From Trichomonas vaginalis G3 (taxonomy: Eukaryota; Parabasalia; Trichomonadida; Trichomonadidae), in assembly GCF_026262505.1 (NCBI RefSeq), contig NC_067205.1, forward strand, positions 24,929,693-24,993,692: a stretch of DNA of 64,000 bases, read 5' to 3'. The notes below the pieces were generated by a model, which searched no databases, was not told the origin of the DNA, and was given only the letters and a program-made list of their open reading frames with translations. Shown one piece after another: positions 9,229-18,015 of the stretch. The first letter of the stretch is position 1; every line of letters starts with the position of its first letter. The position numbers were made by a program, and so were the translations under genes.

Positions 9229-9290
9229 TAGGTGAAGTGGTGAAATCTCACCTCTTTTTTCACCCGGTTTTTCACCCTGTTGAATTCATT
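9229..9290. promoter_or_regulatory. GGTGA/TCACC palindromic block
   Basis: After ATAAATTTA comes GGTGAAGTGGTGAAATCTCACC and then two further TCACC half-sites in TTTTTTCACCC contexts. It lies at the inner edge of the terminal repeat, between two gene ends. The same block recurs throughout the window, usually as the perfect palindrome GGTGAGATCTCACC. Confidence 0.7.
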
Positions 9291-9723
9291 GCTTTATAAC
9301 TCTCTTCCTTGGTTTCTTTTTAGTTGCTTTCTTCACGTCTGTCTCCAACTTGACTGTCTTTCTTCTTCGGCCGTAATGATACCAGTTACTTCCACCAGTC
9401 AATGGGTCAAATTGTCTTTCGTAAGGGTTTCCATACATTCCATAGGGACCATACGGAAGAACTACTGGTGGAGAAGAAACATTTTCTTTAGTTCCATCGA
9501 CTCTATTTAAATGCATTGTTTCACCTTTCATCTGGTCATTAAAGTCTTTTGCGTGTTTTGCAAAACTCATCGTCCTTCCTAAAGCATTTTCTGACTCAGT
9601 CGCAACTAAATTGGATGCTTTATTTATGAGCCCTATTTTATTTAATCTTAACTTCTTTGCAACCCAGCCTCCAATCTTCCCTTTATTTGCATCTAATGTC
9701 TTCGAAACCCTTCCTCCACTCAT
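9286..9723 (-). CDS. Small basic virion-type protein (first copy)
   Basis: The product has 145 residues. The N-terminus is Gly/Lys-rich (MSGGRVSKTLDANKGKIGG), the centre has PYGPYGMYGNPYE and DPLTGGSNWYHYGRRRK, and the C-terminus is strongly basic (KKATKKKPRKRVIK). Such composition suggests a nucleic-acid-binding core or minor virion protein. Alanine/glycine-rich coding-like sequence lies just upstream of this ATG. A second copy is at 13494-13930. No family is recognised. Confidence 0.5.
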   Translation of the reverse strand: MSGGRVSKTLDANKGKIGGWVAKKLRLNKIGLINKASNLVATESENALGRTMSFAKHAKDFNDQMKGETMHLNRVDGTKENVSSPPVVLPYGPYGMYGNPYERQFDPLTGGSNWYHYGRRRKTVKLETDVKKATKKKPRKRVIKQ

Positions 9724-9877
9724 TTTATTTACTGCTCATAAGCTCCAAGTGCTTTTGCTCCAAATGCTAATGCTTTTGTTCCCATTGCGCCTAAAGCTGC
9801 CCAAGCTACCATTTACACCATATTAAAATCATCTCTCTTCAATATTATCTCATAAAAGTTCTCGTTACTGGAGAAAG

Positions 9878-10036
9878 TCAATGAACATAAGCGTTCTCAC
9901 GGGCTTCGCCCTCACCGCTTTGCGGTCTATCTAACTTCTTTCTTATATCATCTATACGCTTCAAAATGTCTGAACAATTGCTAACATCTTCTACAACAGT
10001 TATTTCATCATGAATGACCTTCAAGAACAAGCTCAT
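9878..10036 (-). CDS. 52-residue small protein containing a GC-rich hairpin in frame
   Basis: A short frame begins at ATG 10036, directly at the stop of the penton-type gene. It reads MSLFLKVIHDEITVVEDV and later CSDILKRIDDIRKKLDRP, then QSGEGEARENAYVH. The last part is encoded by two adjacent GC-rich hairpins (GACCGCAAAGCGGT and GGGCGAAGCCC). The N-terminal 35 residues look like an ordinary short helical protein. The second copy in the tandem duplication (about 14085-14244) is broken. Function unknown. Confidence 0.45.
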   Translation of the reverse strand: MSLFLKVIHDEITVVEDVSNCSDILKRIDDIRKKLDRPQSGEGEARENAYVH

Positions 10037-10912
10037 TTAATATGCAATTAAAATCATTTCAATAATGAGTCCATCCTTTCCATCTTTAGGTAGCACAACA
10101 TCTTTCATTGAAGAAGGTTCGACAAGTCTTATGTTAAACTTACTGACAAAGTTTGTTATACTATAATGCTTCGGCGGCGAATACATATATTGAAAGACAT
10201 AATATAGATTCTTCAGCAAATTCACTTATACTGGATTTTATAACAATGTTTTCACGAGACCAAATACCACCAATTGAAAAACTTGTAAGCAATCCTGCTG
10301 AGCCTTCAACTGTAAACGTCGATGGTAACATTCCACGAAGGTCATCTATTGACATCGTTGAGTCACTGTATTTAAATATTTTCTTAAAGCAATCGTCATT
10401 ATCTAACCATGCAATAGCTTTGAAGTTTTCATTCGAATATACATCTGCTTCATTAAATGTAAAACCTGACTTCTTTGCAGAGATGACTTTAAAAATCTAT
10501 TGAGTTTGTTTCAAAATTATATGCTATGGTAACTTCTGAAGGTAATGGATGTCCTTCCGCAGTAAGTTGTTCTCTCACTACCGTTTGAAGCTTTGTAAAA
10601 ACTTTCATGTCATCTCCTGTATCTAAGTTCACATACACAGCAACAGGAAAACTATCTTGCTTCTTTGTTTCATCATTATACCTCAAAACATTAAAGTTCT
10701 TCAATAATATTGTTCTTCCTGCTGGAATACTTCGAACCTGTCTGATTTCAATAGCTTTCTCACCTCCTACATACTCTACCCAGTGTCTTGGATATTCATA
10801 AGTATACTGACTTTCTTGAATTTTGGTTGGTTTCATCATAACATGTTCATAGTATATCTTTATACTCTTGTCAGTTAGACTCTGCTATGTTCTGAATATT
10901 TCTGACTTGCAT
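10037..10912 (-). pseudogene. Structural (penton-type) protein, first copy, broken
   Basis: From ATG at 10912 (MQVRNIQNIAP in the better copies) this region matches the gene at 14248-15130 and the N-terminal part at 47062-47542. The family has YEYPRHW, KAIEIRQVRSIPAGR and AVYVNLDTGDDM blocks and ends LIIEMILIAY. It starts divergently from the packaging ATPase, with 16 bases between the ATGs. This copy is badly degraded. Confidence 0.55.
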
Positions 10913-10928
10913 TTTTAATGGAGATAAA

Positions 10929-11813
10929 ATGAAGCATTTAATACATGACGTAGATGAAGACATGAATGAAACTACAGACAAGCTCAACAGTTCTCTCATT
11001 CTTCCTTTCAGCAAAGATTATGAATTCTGTTCAAATGGTGTGTATTTCTATTGTGGAAAGATGGGTCAGGAAAGACATTTAACCTCATTCGTTATATACT
11101 CATAACAGAGCGTTTAGGAAAAACTCTTACTATGACCAAATCATTATTATCAGCAACTTCAGACTCTAGGACTCAACAGCGAAAACATTTATGTCAAAAG
11201 TTCAAGCCTCTGTCGTTAAAGTTCCAGACAGTGAACTCATTGAATTTCTTCAACGTTACATTCGACGTAAGAGGAAATATTATGCCATCGTTGAATTTAT
11301 ACAGTCAGGAATGCAAAAGACTTCTGAAGAGATGGAAAGAATTTTGACAAACACCACTTACGTCAATACTCAGGAGTTTACGATATGAAACGACTTACAA
11401 ACTACATTCTGTCAAAACTTTCAAAATACCCCTTCAAAAATATCCTTCAAACACTCTGCTCGTTTGCGACGACTTCGCCGGAAAAGGTTTAGTTTTCAAA
11501 ACCAGACTCACCATTAGCTAACATCATTACTAAAGTCAGACATTACCACTTAACTGTAGCAATACTTATGCAAACATGGTGTTTTCTTGCTTTAAACATA
11601 AAACGTCTCATAACTGACTTCGTTATCTTTCAAGGTTTCTCACGTTATGATATTGAACTCATTTGGAAACAGTCAGGTATAACATTACCTTTTGAAGAAA
11701 ATTGGGAAGCATATAAGTCTCTCATCTCTCCTCATTCATACCTTGAGATTCATATCATGACTAATACCATTAAAGTCAAAAATATTCCATGGGAACGACC
11801 AACATTGTTTTAA
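10929..11813 (+). pseudogene. Packaging ATPase, first copy, broken
   Basis: The region matches the intact ATPase at 46158-47045 and the copy at 15147-16039. It belongs to the first unit of the tandem duplication and is heavily disrupted. Confidence 0.7.
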
Positions 11814-12214
11814 AGTTTTAACCTTCAATTGACTGATGGTAAACAAATTCCATGCATCTCTGTCGCCATTTCTGTTAATATTTTTGCTGTCATTCATATC
11901 ATCCACTTCCCCATCCGTTAGCTTTTGAGGATATGCGTTAGAATAGCTGTTCTTAAATGAAGGCTTTTCACCTTTGAGAGCATAAACTCTATAACTTTCT
12001 GCATACTTTATGTTTGAACCTCCTGAGCCATCATTGACATAAATTTTTATAGGCTTCCACCCTTTGTTTCATGTTCCTGCTTCTTCCCTTAGCTCTTTTG
12101 TTCAGTAGTTCTACATCTTTATACACAGCGCACCTGTCTCAGTGAATTCAACAATATTTCATTCGTTAGCTTTACATTCAAACCCTTGTCGAGTATATTG
12201 TTCATTTCATACAT
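11810..12214 (-). pseudogene. 133-residue Maverick protein, first copy, broken
   Basis: This is the counterpart of 16036-16437 and 45760-46161. Its 3' end overlaps the ATPase stop by a few bases, as in the other copies. It is part of the first duplicated unit and is disrupted. Confidence 0.5.
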
Positions 12215-12241
12215 ATAAAAGGGTTTTTATTTCTATATGAA

Positions 12242-12858
12242 ATGAGAAGCAAAATCCATCTTAGCTGGTGCCGTTAATGTTCCAATTGAACCAACATCAA
12301 ATGTTGACTCACGAACGACAAACAATATTGTCATAAAGAACTATAGTTCAGAGTGTTTGAAAGAACCAGAACCAGAGCTGAAATCCGTGAATTTAAACAC
12401 AGCTTCAAACGCTAACGCTACATCAGATGTTAAGTTAGAGTATCCACCACTGGACCAAATTCTTTCAAGAGAAGCCAACGACAATCCTTACACAAATGTT
12501 TCAAACAAATCCTTCAGATAACGTAGACCATTACCTTCTTCAGTTATACCAAACTATCTTACTCAAAGACGATAAGAAGCTTTTGACAAATCTTATAAGT
12601 AAGAACCAAATAATTCTAACAAAGGAGGACCTTGAAAATGTTATCTCACGAATAACAGGGAAACAATGTGTCATTGACTATCTCGACCCGAAATCGAATG
12701 CGTGTGGTCAAACGCCACTATTCATGAAAATAGGTAACATCCGCATCATTGAAACACCAGGAACTACAGGAGTTGAGTTTAAGTATAAATATTCGAATGA
12801 ATATACAAACTTTCAAACAGAATATAAACTTTGTTTGAAATATGTTTTAGTAAATTAA
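12242..12858 (+). pseudogene. 204-residue Maverick protein, first copy, broken
   Basis: This is the counterpart of 16463-17077 and 45093-45734. The open C-terminal part includes LISKNQIILTKEDLENVISR and IRIIETPGTTGVEFKYKYS. It is part of the first duplicated unit. Confidence 0.5.
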
Positions 12859-12919
12859 AGCAGTCAGGAGGGCTCTTTGAGCCCATCTCTGGCGCTTTGC
12901 GCCGTCAGTCAAAAAAATT

Positions 12920-13163
12920 TCAAAGTTAGCAATTTGTAATATCTATCCAAAACTTCTTCAACAGTATCGAACTCATCCTCATAATGCAAACCTAATCTTA
13001 TTGACTTGGTGCAGTTTTCACTAACACAATATTTTTCTGTTCTCTTGACTGACATAACTAATTCATTTGTTTCATCAAACAGCAACAACCAAAGTGCATG
13101 ACCTAATACATAACATTCATACTTTTATATTTTAGCTCTGAGTTCTCTTGTAAGCTGTTGCAT
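12920..13163 (-). pseudogene. 80-residue Maverick protein, first copy
   Basis: This is the counterpart of 17138-17380 and 44800-45042 in the first duplicated unit. The unit ends about 95 bases further on, inside the penton-type gene, so only the 3' end of that gene was copied. Confidence 0.5.
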
Positions 13164-13493
13164 TTAATATTTTCTAAAAAGTCAACTTCAACAGTCATTC
13201 GCACTGGTGCCTTCAGTTTCTACAGGCTCTCCTTGAAAGTAACATGTCTGAATTGCATCCACTTTCACGAGGAACGAAGAACAAATTCTTGAACTCATGA
13301 CCGTTGTAGTTTGTTATCTCAATAGTTTTTCGTCATTTATATAAAAATAAAATAAAAAATAATTTTAAAAAAATAAACTTAAAAATAAATGATATTACAC
13401 CTTCACGCGTATGAAACATAGCACAAAAATAAATTTTAGGTGAAGTGGTGAAATCTCACCTCTTTTTTCACCCGGTTTTTCACCCTGTTGAAT

Positions 13494-13930
13494 TCATTGC
13501 TTTATAACTCTCTTCCTTGGTTTCTTTTTAGTTGCTTTCTTCACGTCTGTCTCACACTTGACTGTCTTTCTTCTTCGGCCCGTAATGATACCAGTTACTT
13601 CCACCAGTCAATGGGTCAAATGTCTTTCGTAAGGGTTTCCATACATTCCATAGGGACCATACGGAAGAACTACTGGTGGAGAAGAACATTTTCTTTAGTT
13701 CCATCGACTCTATTTAAATGCATTGTTTCACCTTTCATCTGGTCATTAAAGTCTTTTGCGTGTTTTTGCAAACTCATCGTCCTTTCCTAAAGCATTTTCT
13801 GACTCAGTCGCAACTAAATTGGATGCTTTATTTATGAGCCCTATTTTATTTAATCTTAACTTCTTTGCAACCCAGCCTCAATCTTCCCTTTATTTGCATC
13901 TAATGTCTTCGAAACCCTTCCTCCACTCAT
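13494..13930 (-). pseudogene. Small basic virion-type protein, second copy, broken
   Basis: This is the counterpart of 9286-9723, beginning at the MSGGRVSK position. It is disrupted in this unit, whereas the first copy is open. Confidence 0.5.
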
Positions 13931-14247
13931 TTTATTTACTGCGTCATAAGCTCCAAGTGCTTTTGCTCCAAATGCTAATGCTTTTGTTCCCATTGCGCCT
14001 AAAGCTGCCCAAGCTACCATTTACACCATATTAAAATCATCTCTCTTCAATATTATCTCATAAAAGTTCTCGTTACTGGAGAAAGTCAATGAAACATAAG
14101 CGTTCTCACGGGCTTCGCCCTCACCGCTTTGCGGTCTATCTAACTTCTTTCTTATATCATCTATACGCTTCAAAATGTCTGAAACAATTGCTAACATCTT
14201 CTACAACAGTTATTTCATCATGGAATGACCTTCAAGAACAAGCTCAT

Positions 14248-15130
14248 TTAATATGCAATTAAAATCATTTCAATAATGAGTCCATCCTTTCCATCTTTAG
14301 GTAGCACAACATCTTTCATTGAAGAAGGTTCGACAAGTCTTATGTTAAACTTACTGACAAAGTTTGTTATACTATAATGCTTCGGCGGCGAATACATATA
14401 GTTTGAAAGACATAATATAGATTCTTCAGCAAATTCACTTATACTGGATTTTATAACAATGTTTTCACGAGACCAAATACCACCAATTGAAAAACTTGTA
14501 AGCAATCCTGCTGAGCCTTCAACTGTAAACGTCGATGGTAACATTCCACGAAGGTCATCTATTGACATCGTTGAGTCACTGTATTTAAATATTTTTCTTA
14601 AAGCAATCGTCATTATCTAACCATGCAATAGCTTTGAAGTTTTCATTCGAATATACATCTGCTTCATTAAATGTAAAACCTGACTTCTTTGCAGAGATGA
14701 CTTTAAAATCTATTGAGTTTGTTTCAAAATTATATGCTATGGTAACTTCTGAAGGTAATGGATGTCCTTTCCGCAGTAAGTTGTTCTCTCACTACCGTTT
14801 GAAGCTTTGTATTAAAAACTTTCATGTCATCTCCTGTATCTAAGTTCACATACACAGCAACAGGAAAACTATCTTGCTTCTTTGTTTCATCATTATACCT
14901 CAAAACATTAAAGTTCTTCAATAATATTGTTCTTCCTGCTGGAATACTTCGAACCTGTCTGATTTCAATAGCTTTCTCACTCCTACATACTCTACCCAGT
15001 GTCTTGGATATTCATAAGTATACTGACTTTCTTGAATTTTGGTTGGTTTCATCATAACATGTTCATAGTATATCTTTATACTCTTGTCAGTTAGACTCGG
15101 TGCTATGTTCTGAATATTTCTGACTTGCAT
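14248..15130 (-). CDS. Structural (penton-type) protein, second copy
   Basis: The gene runs from ATG at 15130 to a stop at 14248, for an expected length near 290 residues. The N-terminal 40 residues are followed by YEYPRHWVEYVG, KAIEIRQVRSIPAGRTILL and AVYVNLDTGDDM. The C-terminal half contains LPSTFTVEGSAGLLTSFS and LVEPSSMKDVVLP. The 'YP-x-x-W then K-x-I-x-I-R' pattern links it to the protein at 1-466 and more weakly to the 285-residue protein at 5245, suggesting a family of particle proteins. The promoter region is shared with the ATPase on the other strand (TTTTATCTCCATTAAAAATG). The copy is not intact. Confidence 0.5.
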
Positions 15131-15146
15131 TTTTAATGGAGATAAA

Positions 15147-16039
15147 ATGAAGCATTTAATACATGACGTAGATGAAGACATGAATGAAACTACAGACAAG
15201 CTCAACAGTTCTTCTCATTCTTCCTTTCAGCAAAGATTATGAATTCTGTTCAAATGGTGTGTATTTCTATTGTGGAAAGATGGGTCAGGAAAGCATTTAA
15301 ATTTAACCTCATTCGTTATATACTCATAACAGAGCGTTTAGGAAACAACTCTTACTATGACCAAATCATTATATCAGCAACTTCAGACTCTATGGACTCA
15401 ACAGCGAAAACATTTATGTCAAAAGTTCAAGCCTCTGTCGTTAAAGTTCCAGACAGTGAACTCATTGAATTTCTTCAACGTTACATTCGACGTAAGAGGA
15501 AATATTATGCCATCGTTGAATTTATACAGTCAGGAATGCAAAAGACTTCTGAAGAGATGGAAAGAATTATTGACAAACACCACTTACGTCAATACTCAGG
15601 AGTTTACGATATGAAACGACTTACAAACTACATTCTGTCAAAACTTTCAAAATACCCCTTCAAAAAATATCCTTCAAACACTCTGCTCGTTTGCGACGAC
15701 TTCGCCGGAAAAGGTTTAGTTTCAAAACCAGACTCACCATTAGCTAACATCATTACTAAAGTCAGACATTACCACTTAACTGTAGCAATACTTATGCAAA
15801 CATGGTGTTTTCTTGCTTTAAACATAAAACGTCTCATAACTGACTTCGTTATCTTTCAAGGTTTCTCACGTTATGATATTGAACTCATTTGGAAACAGTC
15901 AGGTATAACATTACCTTTTGAAGAAATTTGGGAAGCATATAAGTCTCTCATCTCTCCTCATTCATACCTTGAGATTCATATCATGACTAATACCATTAAA
16001 GTCAAAAATATTCCATGGGAACGACCAACATTGTTTTAA
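15147..16039 (+). CDS. Packaging ATPase (A32/FtsK-HerA-like), second copy
   Basis: This is nearly identical to the intact ATPase at 46158-47045, starting at ATG 15147 (MKHLIHDVDED). The Walker B-type block TLLVCDDFAGKG and the downstream LMQTWCFLALN segment are visible. The encoded enzyme would drive DNA into a capsid. The copy is not fully intact. Confidence 0.7.
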
Positions 16040-16437
16040 AGTTTAACCTTCAATTGACTGATGGTAAACAAATTCCATGCATCTCTGTCGCCATTTCTGT
16101 TAATATTTTTGCTGTCATTCATATCATCCACTTCCCCATCCGTTAGCTTTTGAGGATATGCGTTAGAATAGCTGTTCTTAAATGAAGGCTTTTCACCTTT
16201 GAGAGCATAAACTCTATAACTTTCTGCATACTTTATGTTTGAACCTCCTGAGCCATCATTGACATAAATTTTTATAGGCTTCCACCCTTTGTTCATGTTC
16301 CTGCTTCTTCCCTTAGCTCTTTTGTTCAGTAGTTCTACATCTTTATACACAGCACCTGTCTCAGTGAATTCAACAATATTTTCATTCGTTAGCTTTACAT
16401 TCAAACCCTTGTCGAGTATATTGTTCATTTCATACAT
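16036..16437 (-). CDS. 133-residue Maverick protein
   Basis: The ATG at 16437 (MYEMNNILDKGLNVK) gives 133 residues; an upstream in-frame start would run into the divergent gene at 16463 and is less likely. The protein is polar, with a basic stretch LLNKRAKGRSRNMNKGWK near the middle and a C-terminus DAWNLFTISQLKVKL. Its stop overlaps the ATPase stop by four bases (convergent). The same length and overlap are kept at 45760-46161. No family is recognised. Confidence 0.55.
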   Translation of the reverse strand: MYEMNNILDKGLNVKLTNENIVEFTETGAVYKDVELLNKRAKGRSRNMNKGWKPIKIYVNDGSGGSNIKYAESYRVYALKGEKPSFKNSYSNAYPQKLTDGEVDDMNDSKNINRNGDRDAWNLFTISQLKVKL

Positions 16438-16462
16438 ATAAAAGGTTTTTATTCTATATGAA

Positions 16463-17077
16463 ATGAGAAGCAAATCCATCTTAGCTGGTGCCGTTAATGT
16501 TCCAATTGAACCAACATCAAATGTTGACTCACGAACGACAAACAATATTGTCATAAAGAACTATAGTTCAGAGTGTTTGAAAGAACCAGAACCAGAGCTG
16601 AAATCCGTGAATTTAAACACAGCTTCAAACGCTAACGCTACATCAGATGTTAAGTTAGAGTATCCACCACTGGACCAAATTCTTTCAAGAGAAGCCAACG
16701 ACAATCCTTACACAAATGTTCAAACAAATCCTTCAGATAACGTAGACCATTACCTTCTTCAGTTATACCAAACTATCTTACTCAAAGACGATAAGAAGCT
16801 TTTGACAAATCTTATAAGTAAGAACCAAATAATTCTAACAAAGGAGGACCTTGAAAATGTTATCTCACGAATAACAGGGAAACAATGTGTCATTGACTAT
16901 CTCGACCCTGAAATCGAATGCTGTGGTCAAACGCCACTATTCATGAAAATAGGTAACATCCGCATCATTGAAACACCAGGAACTACAGGAGTTGAGTTTA
17001 AGTATAAATATTCGAATGAATATACAAAACTTTCAACAGAATATAAACTTTGTTTGAAATATGTTTTAGTAAATTAA
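16463..17077 (+). CDS. 204-residue Maverick protein
   Basis: The N-terminal 70 residues are disordered and polar. The C-terminal 130 form a compact domain with YLLQLYQTILLK, LTKEDLENVISRITGKQ, CVIDYLDPEIECCGQTP and IRIIETPGTTGVEFKYKY. The start faces the 133-residue gene with 25 bases between ATGs. The homologue at 45093 is nine residues longer because of an in-frame GC-rich hairpin. Cysteines at CVID and ECCG could bind metal or form disulphides. No known fold is recognised. Confidence 0.55.
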   Translation: MRSKSILAGAVNVPIEPTSNVDSRTTNNIVIKNYSSECLKEPEPELKSVNLNTASNANATSDVKLEYPPLDQILSREANDNPYTNVQTNPSDNVDHYLLQLYQTILLKDDKKLLTNLISKNQIILTKEDLENVISRITGKQCVIDYLDPEIECCGQTPLFMKIGNIRIIETPGTTGVEFKYKYSNEYTKLSTEYKLCLKYVLVN

Positions 17078-17084
17078 AGCAGTC

Positions 17085-17125
17085 AGGAGGGCTCTTTGAG
17101 CCCATCTTGGCGCTTTGCGCCGTCA
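17085..17125. terminator. GC-rich double hairpin after the 204-residue gene
   Basis: Two adjacent hairpins, GGGCTCTTTGAGCCC and GGCGCTTTGCGCC, lie between the convergent 3' ends of the genes ending at 17077 and 17138. At the same place in element O (45055-45085) the first hairpin is kept, but the second has a different sequence (GACCGAGGGTCC). A transcript-end or micro-mobile role is possible. Confidence 0.45.
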
Positions 17126-17137
17126 GTCAAAAAAATT

Positions 17138-17380
17138 TCAAGTTAGCAATTTGTAATATCTATCCAAAACTTCTTCAACAGTATCGAACTCATCCTCATA
17201 ATGCAAACCTAATCTTATTGACTTGGTGCAGTTTTCACTAACACAATATTTTTCTGTTCTCTTGACTGACATAACTAATTCATTTGTTTCATCAAACAGC
17301 AACAACCAAAGTGCATGACCTAATACATAACATTCATACTTTATATTTTTAGCTCTGAGTTCTCTTGTAAGCTGTTGCAT
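17138..17380 (-). CDS. 80-residue Maverick protein overlapping the penton-type gene
   Basis: The product begins MQQLTRELRAKNIKYECYVL and includes LWLLLFDETNELVMSVKRT and YEDEFDTVEEVLDRYYKLL. Its ATG lies inside the end of the preceding gene on the same strand: the two reading frames overlap by 40 bases in different frames. The identical overlap in element O (44800-44839) argues that both frames are real and translationally linked. Function unknown. Confidence 0.6.
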   Translation of the reverse strand: MQQLTRELRAKNIKYECYVLGHALWLLLFDETNELVMSVKRTEKYCVSENCTKSIRLGLHYEDEFDTVEEVLDRYYKLLT

Positions 17381-18015
17381 TTAATATTTTCTAAAAAGTC
17401 AACTTCAACAGTCATTCGCACTGGTGCCTTCAGTTCTACAGGCTCTCCTTGAAAGTCAACATGTCTGAATTGCATGTCTTTCAAATTATGAGGACTAATG
17501 CGAACCCATTTACCTAAATGAGTTGCTATGACAGGAACGTTTGGAATGAACATTGAATTTACTTCATAACAGAAAGACTTATATTCTACTGAACCTTTAC
17601 TATTAACTCCTGAAATGCCTGTGACATTAGCTATTTTAGACTCAATGTATAAACAATTACCATAACATACGTATGGAACAGATTTCATCTCAATCGTTTT
17701 GTCAACACTTTTCAAAGGAAATGTCATATAGTATGCACCCAAAAGAAGTTGTACTCTATGACTCATTCTTGGTATCTTAAACTCCTTCGCATAACTGAAC
17801 TTCAAAACTCCTGCAATAAGTTTAACATTCATTAAGTTTTCTTCGTTATCCTTGTTTATTGTAGTATTTATGAGAGCATTTAACACTCCAGCTAATGTTT
17901 CCATCTTATATTCTACATTATTGTGAAATCTTATTTCGTGCTTCTTTCCATCTATTTCAATATCCATGAAATTGAATTCGTTAACTTTTGACGGTGATAG
18001 TTTCGTTAATGACAT
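17341..18015 (-). CDS. Putative minor capsid (penton-like) protein of I
   Basis: The product has 224 residues from ATG at 18015, or about 208 from the next ATG. Its C-terminal two thirds follow the plan of Polinton minor capsid proteins: RMSHRVQLLLGAYYMTFPL (S..L...LG pattern), GNCLYIESKIANVTG, IPNVPVIATHLGKWVRISPH, and a final VELKAPVRMTVEVDF strand. The first 85 residues are unlike the element O version at 44075, which is longer at the N-terminus. The start region overlaps the start of the divergent fibre. The capsid call is inferred from this strand pattern and context. Confidence 0.5.
   Translation of the reverse strand: MSLTKLSPSKVNEFNFMDIEIDGKKHEIRFHNNVEYKMETLAGVLNALINTTINKDNEENLMNVKLIAGVLKFSYAKEFKIPRMSHRVQLLLGAYYMTFPLKSVDKTIEMKSVPYVCYGNCLYIESKIANVTGISGVNSKGSVEYKSFCYEVNSMFIPNVPVIATHLGKWVRISPHNLKDMQFRHVDFQGEPVELKAPVRMTVEVDFLENIKCNSLQENSELKI

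Larger units (their letters stand above)
8618..9312. repeat. Left terminal inverted repeat of element I, about 690 bp
   Basis: The sequence from AGTTAGTATACATATC to about 9312 is repeated in inverse orientation at 33529-34222. It includes the small acidic-tailed protein gene and a GGTGA/TCACC palindrome. It ends where two different genes begin on the two sides. Confidence 0.85.
9054..13258. repeat. Tandem duplication, unit 1 (4.2 kb)
   Basis: The sequence from TTTCACGAGGAACGAAG at 9054 to CTGAATTGCAT at 13258 recurs at 13263-17475, with the four bases CCAC between the units. The units differ mainly by single-base length differences in short runs rather than by substitutions. That points either to a very recent duplication or to low consensus quality of unit 1. 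Confidence 0.85.
13263..17475. repeat. Tandem duplication, unit 2 (4.2 kb)
   Basis: This is the second unit, which continues without a break into the complete penton-type gene and fibre. The left breakpoint joins the end of the penton-type gene fragment to the small TIR-encoded gene, so unit 1 is the added copy from the standpoint of gene order, or the junction is an assembly artefact. Confidence 0.8.
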
